Below, piece by piece: positions 61,846-64,000 of a DNA stretch of 64,000 bases. Location of the stretch: assembly GCF_049537125.1 (NCBI RefSeq), contig NZ_JBMVQY010000001.1, positions 806,001-870,000 of the forward strand, in the 5' to 3' direction. The stretch's first letter is position 1, and the number at the start of each line of letters is the position of its first letter. Source of the DNA: Limisphaera sp026417315 (GTDB taxonomy: Bacteria; Verrucomicrobiota; Verrucomicrobiia; Limisphaerales; Limisphaeraceae). The notes under the pieces were generated by a model, which saw only the letters and a program-made list of their open reading frames with translations, was not told the origin of the DNA and did not search any database. A program made the position numbers and the translations under genes.

Positions 61846-63938
61846 TATTTTTCCGCCGCTTGTTGTTCCCGCTGGCGCCGGCTTTCTTCGATGACCTTCT
61901 GGGCCAGTGCCGCGGGCATTTCCTCATAATGACTGAATTCCTCGGAATGCACTCCGCGGCCGCCCGTCAGCGATCGAAGCGTCACGGCGTAGCGGTACAT
62001 CTCGGCGGCAGGCACCTGGGCACGGATGATCTGGAGGTTGCCCAGGCTTTCCATGCCGAGGATCTTGCCCCGGCGGCTGGACAAATCGCCCATGACGGCG
62101 CCCATGTACTCCTCCGGCACGCGGATTTCCACGTTCTGGATCGGTTCCAGGAGAATCGGGTTGGCGGAGCGGAAGGCCTCTTTGAAGGCCTCGTAGCCGG
62201 CGATCTGGAACGCGATGTCCTTGGAATCCACCGGGTGCATCTTGCCGTCGTAAAAGTCCACCTTGACGTCCGTGACGCGGTAGCCGGCCAGGATGCCTTC
62301 CATGGCCGCGCGCTGCACGCCCTTCTCGACCGACGGGACGAAGACACGGTCCACATTCTGCCCCACGAGCGATTCGGTGAACTCCAAGCCACTGTCGCGG
62401 GGCCTGGGTTCGATGCGCATCCAGACCTCGGCGAATTGTCCGGCACCGCCGGTCTGTTTTTTGTGTCGGTACTTGGCCTCCCCTTTGGACTTGATGGTTT
62501 CGCGATATCGGATCCTGGGCGGCAACAGCTCCACATCCACGCGGAACCGCTTTTTCAGTTCGTCCGTGATCACCATCAGATGCAGCTCGCCCTGGGCGGA
62601 CAGGATGGTCTGGCGCAGTTCGGCATCCACCACGTACGTGAAGGTGGGATCGGCGGCGTGCAACGCGGCCAGGCCCTGGGAGAGCTTGTCTTCTTCGCCC
62701 TTGACCTTCAGTTCGATGGCGGCGTGGATGCTCGGCTTGGGCCATTGCACGCCCGGCAGGCGGCAAATGAATTTGGGGCTGCAAAGGGTGTCGCAGGTAT
62801 GGGTCCCCTTGAGTTTGACCGTGGCCCCCATGTCCCCGGCGGGGATCTCGTTGATCGGCTCGCGGTTTTGGCCGTTCAGGAGGTAAAGCTGGCCGATCTT
62901 TTCGGTGACCCGGCTGCGGGGGTTGTGCAGCTCGGTGCCCACGGCGACCTTGCCCGCGTAGACACGGAAGAAGGAGACCTCGCCGAACTTGGGTTCGCTG
63001 ACCGTCTTGAACACATACGCCACGGGTTCGGGGTCGGTGAGGCTGACCTCGATGGGCTGGTCATTGGCATCCCGTGCCGGGACCTTGGGTCGATCGGTGG
63101 GGGCCGCGCCGTATTTGGCGATGAAGTCCATCAACCGGGCCACCCCGATGTTGCGTTCGGCCGAGGTGGCGAACAGGGGGATGAAACTTTGCTGCAGGAT
63201 GGCCTTGTGCAGGCCGCCCCGCAGTTCCTCCTCCGTAAGTCGGCCCTGTTCGAGATACTTTTCGGTCAGGGAATCGTCCGCCTCGGCAATGTATTCCATC
63301 AGTTTTTCGTGGAGCGCGTTGACCCGTTCGGCTTCGGCGCCGGTGGCGGCCGCCTCGGTGAACTTGCCGCTGGCATCCGCGGCGTAGGTGATGATCTCGC
63401 TGCGCGGCACGTCCAGGACCCTCTGGAACCCCGGTCCCGATTCCAGGGGCAGGCTCAGAGGAAAGACGCGCTCGCCGGCAAATTGCCGGATCTGGGCCAG
63501 GGTGCGCTCGAAATCCGCGTTTTCCCTGTCCACGCCGTTGATCACGAACACCTTGGGAAGTCCGAACTGAGTGGCCCATTCCCACACCTGCATGGTGCCG
63601 ACGCCGGGACCATCCTTGGCATCGACCACGATCACAGCCAGGTCCGCCACACGCAGGGCCCCCAGCGCCTCGGCGATGAAATCGAGGTACCCCGGACAAT
63701 CGAGGATGTTGAACTTCCGCCCCAGCCACTCCAAGTGGAGCATCGAGGTTTGAATGGAAATCTTCCGCTCGCGCTCGTTTTCGTGGTAGTCGGAGACCGT
63801 CGAGCCCTGCGCCACGCTGCCGAGCCGGTTGATGACACCGGCGCACAACAGCATGCACTCGCTGAGCATGGTCTTTCCCGAGGAAGCGTGGCCGACGATG
63901 GCGAAGTTTCGGATGTCCGAAGGTTGATACGTTTTCAT
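61845..63938 (-). CDS. elongation factor G-like translational GTPase
   Basis: Protein of 697 aa with the domain order of EF-G (G domain, II, III, IV, V). The P-loop is 'GHASSGKT' (16-23), G3 is 'DCPG' (80-83), but the G4 motif NKxD reads 'NGVD' (134-137), losing the Lys. Domain IV has 'QTGGAGQFAEVWMRIEP', and domain V 'ILLEPIQNVEIRVPEEYMGA'. It belongs to the EF-G-like paralogue group rather than the main EF-G, which usually lies in the str operon with rpsL/rpsG and tuf, none of which is here. It may act in recycling or ribosome rescue. Confidence 0.88.
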   Translation of the reverse strand: MKTYQPSDIRNFAIVGHASSGKTMLSECMLLCAGVINRLGSVAQGSTVSDYHENERERKISIQTSMLHLEWLGRKFNILDCPGYLDFIAEALGALRVADLAVIVVDAKDGPGVGTMQVWEWATQFGLPKVFVINGVDRENADFERTLAQIRQFAGERVFPLSLPLESGPGFQRVLDVPRSEIITYAADASGKFTEAAATGAEAERVNALHEKLMEYIAEADDSLTEKYLEQGRLTEEELRGGLHKAILQQSFIPLFATSAERNIGVARLMDFIAKYGAAPTDRPKVPARDANDQPIEVSLTDPEPVAYVFKTVSEPKFGEVSFFRVYAGKVAVGTELHNPRSRVTEKIGQLYLLNGQNREPINEIPAGDMGATVKLKGTHTCDTLCSPKFICRLPGVQWPKPSIHAAIELKVKGEEDKLSQGLAALHAADPTFTYVVDAELRQTILSAQGELHLMVITDELKKRFRVDVELLPPRIRYRETIKSKGEAKYRHKKQTGGAGQFAEVWMRIEPRPRDSGLEFTESLVGQNVDRVFVPSVEKGVQRAAMEGILAGYRVTDVKVDFYDGKMHPVDSKDIAFQIAGYEAFKEAFRSANPILLEPIQNVEIRVPEEYMGAVMGDLSSRRGKILGMESLGNLQIIRAQVPAAEMYRYAVTLRSLTGGRGVHSEEFSHYEEMPAALAQKVIEESRRQREQQAAEK

Positions 63939-64000
63939 GCCCTGTTGCGTTCGAGACTCTCACCCCGGGAATCTGCGGGTCCGCGAACCCGGAGACTCCC

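Overview
The window is GC-rich bacterial DNA of Gram-negative type: it has KDO (kdsB), phosphoheptose isomerase, an LptF/LptG-type permease and a PEP-CTERM surface protein. It carries a complete alternative complex III operon (actABCDEF) plus an aa3-type cytochrome oxidase operon, clustered enzymes such as an exported superoxide dismutase, and a bacterial deoxyhypusine-synthase homologue. Together these point to the Planctomycetes-Verrucomicrobia-Chlamydiae group, most likely Verrucomicrobiota. This placement is inference from gene content; no rRNA or tRNA gene is present to confirm it.

Layout. Positions 1-9213 (minus strand) hold the ACIII operon actA-B-C-D-E-F, followed by a small membrane protein and a truncated cbb3-subunit-I-like protein that lacks its metal ligands. 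Positions 9876-21318 hold trxB, a PEP-CTERM protein, pyrF, lgt-miaA, a redoxin, uxaC and a ceramidase-like protein. Positions 21811-28961 (minus) hold the oxidase operon: cupredoxin, ctaA, ctaB, coxA, coxC, coxD, two tiny membrane proteins, and coxB last. Quinol is therefore oxidised by ACIII, and electrons can pass through cytochrome c or cupredoxin to the aa3 oxidase; both modules are encoded here.

Positions 29743-31471 hold gcvH, a glutaredoxin and lipA (lipoate-linked). Positions 31505-43108 hold a WecG-type glycosyltransferase with a membrane-anchored GrpE-like protein, a clan GH-A glycosidase with a TauE/SafE permease, a deoxyhypusine-synthase homologue, fabD, an LptF/G permease with a GAF-GAF histidine kinase and an unknown membrane protein, and an Fe-ADH. 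Positions 43389-54441 hold a GH16 enzyme, gatB, nadE-DUF192, an exported SOD, purM, a ZIP transporter and kdsB. Positions 54438-63938 hold pyrG, hisB, an ECF sigma/anti-sigma/secreted-protein operon, gmhA, an ArsC-ArsM fusion, a 48-aa membrane peptide with a CDGSH protein, and an EF-G-like GTPase.

Two patterns run across the window and are not ordinary genes. First, many transcription units have a -35/-10 pair whose -10 box lies only 6-9 nt before the start codon, usually without a Shine-Dalgarno sequence, which suggests common leaderless transcription. Second, the long intergenic gaps carry several diverged copies of at least two dispersed non-coding repeat blocks in both orientations. The most unusual proteins are the ligand-less cbb3-like subunit, the ArsC-ArsM fusion, the CoxA with Leu at the K-channel lysine position, and the membrane-bound GrpE-like protein. 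No CRISPR array, prophage, transposase or defence system was found.
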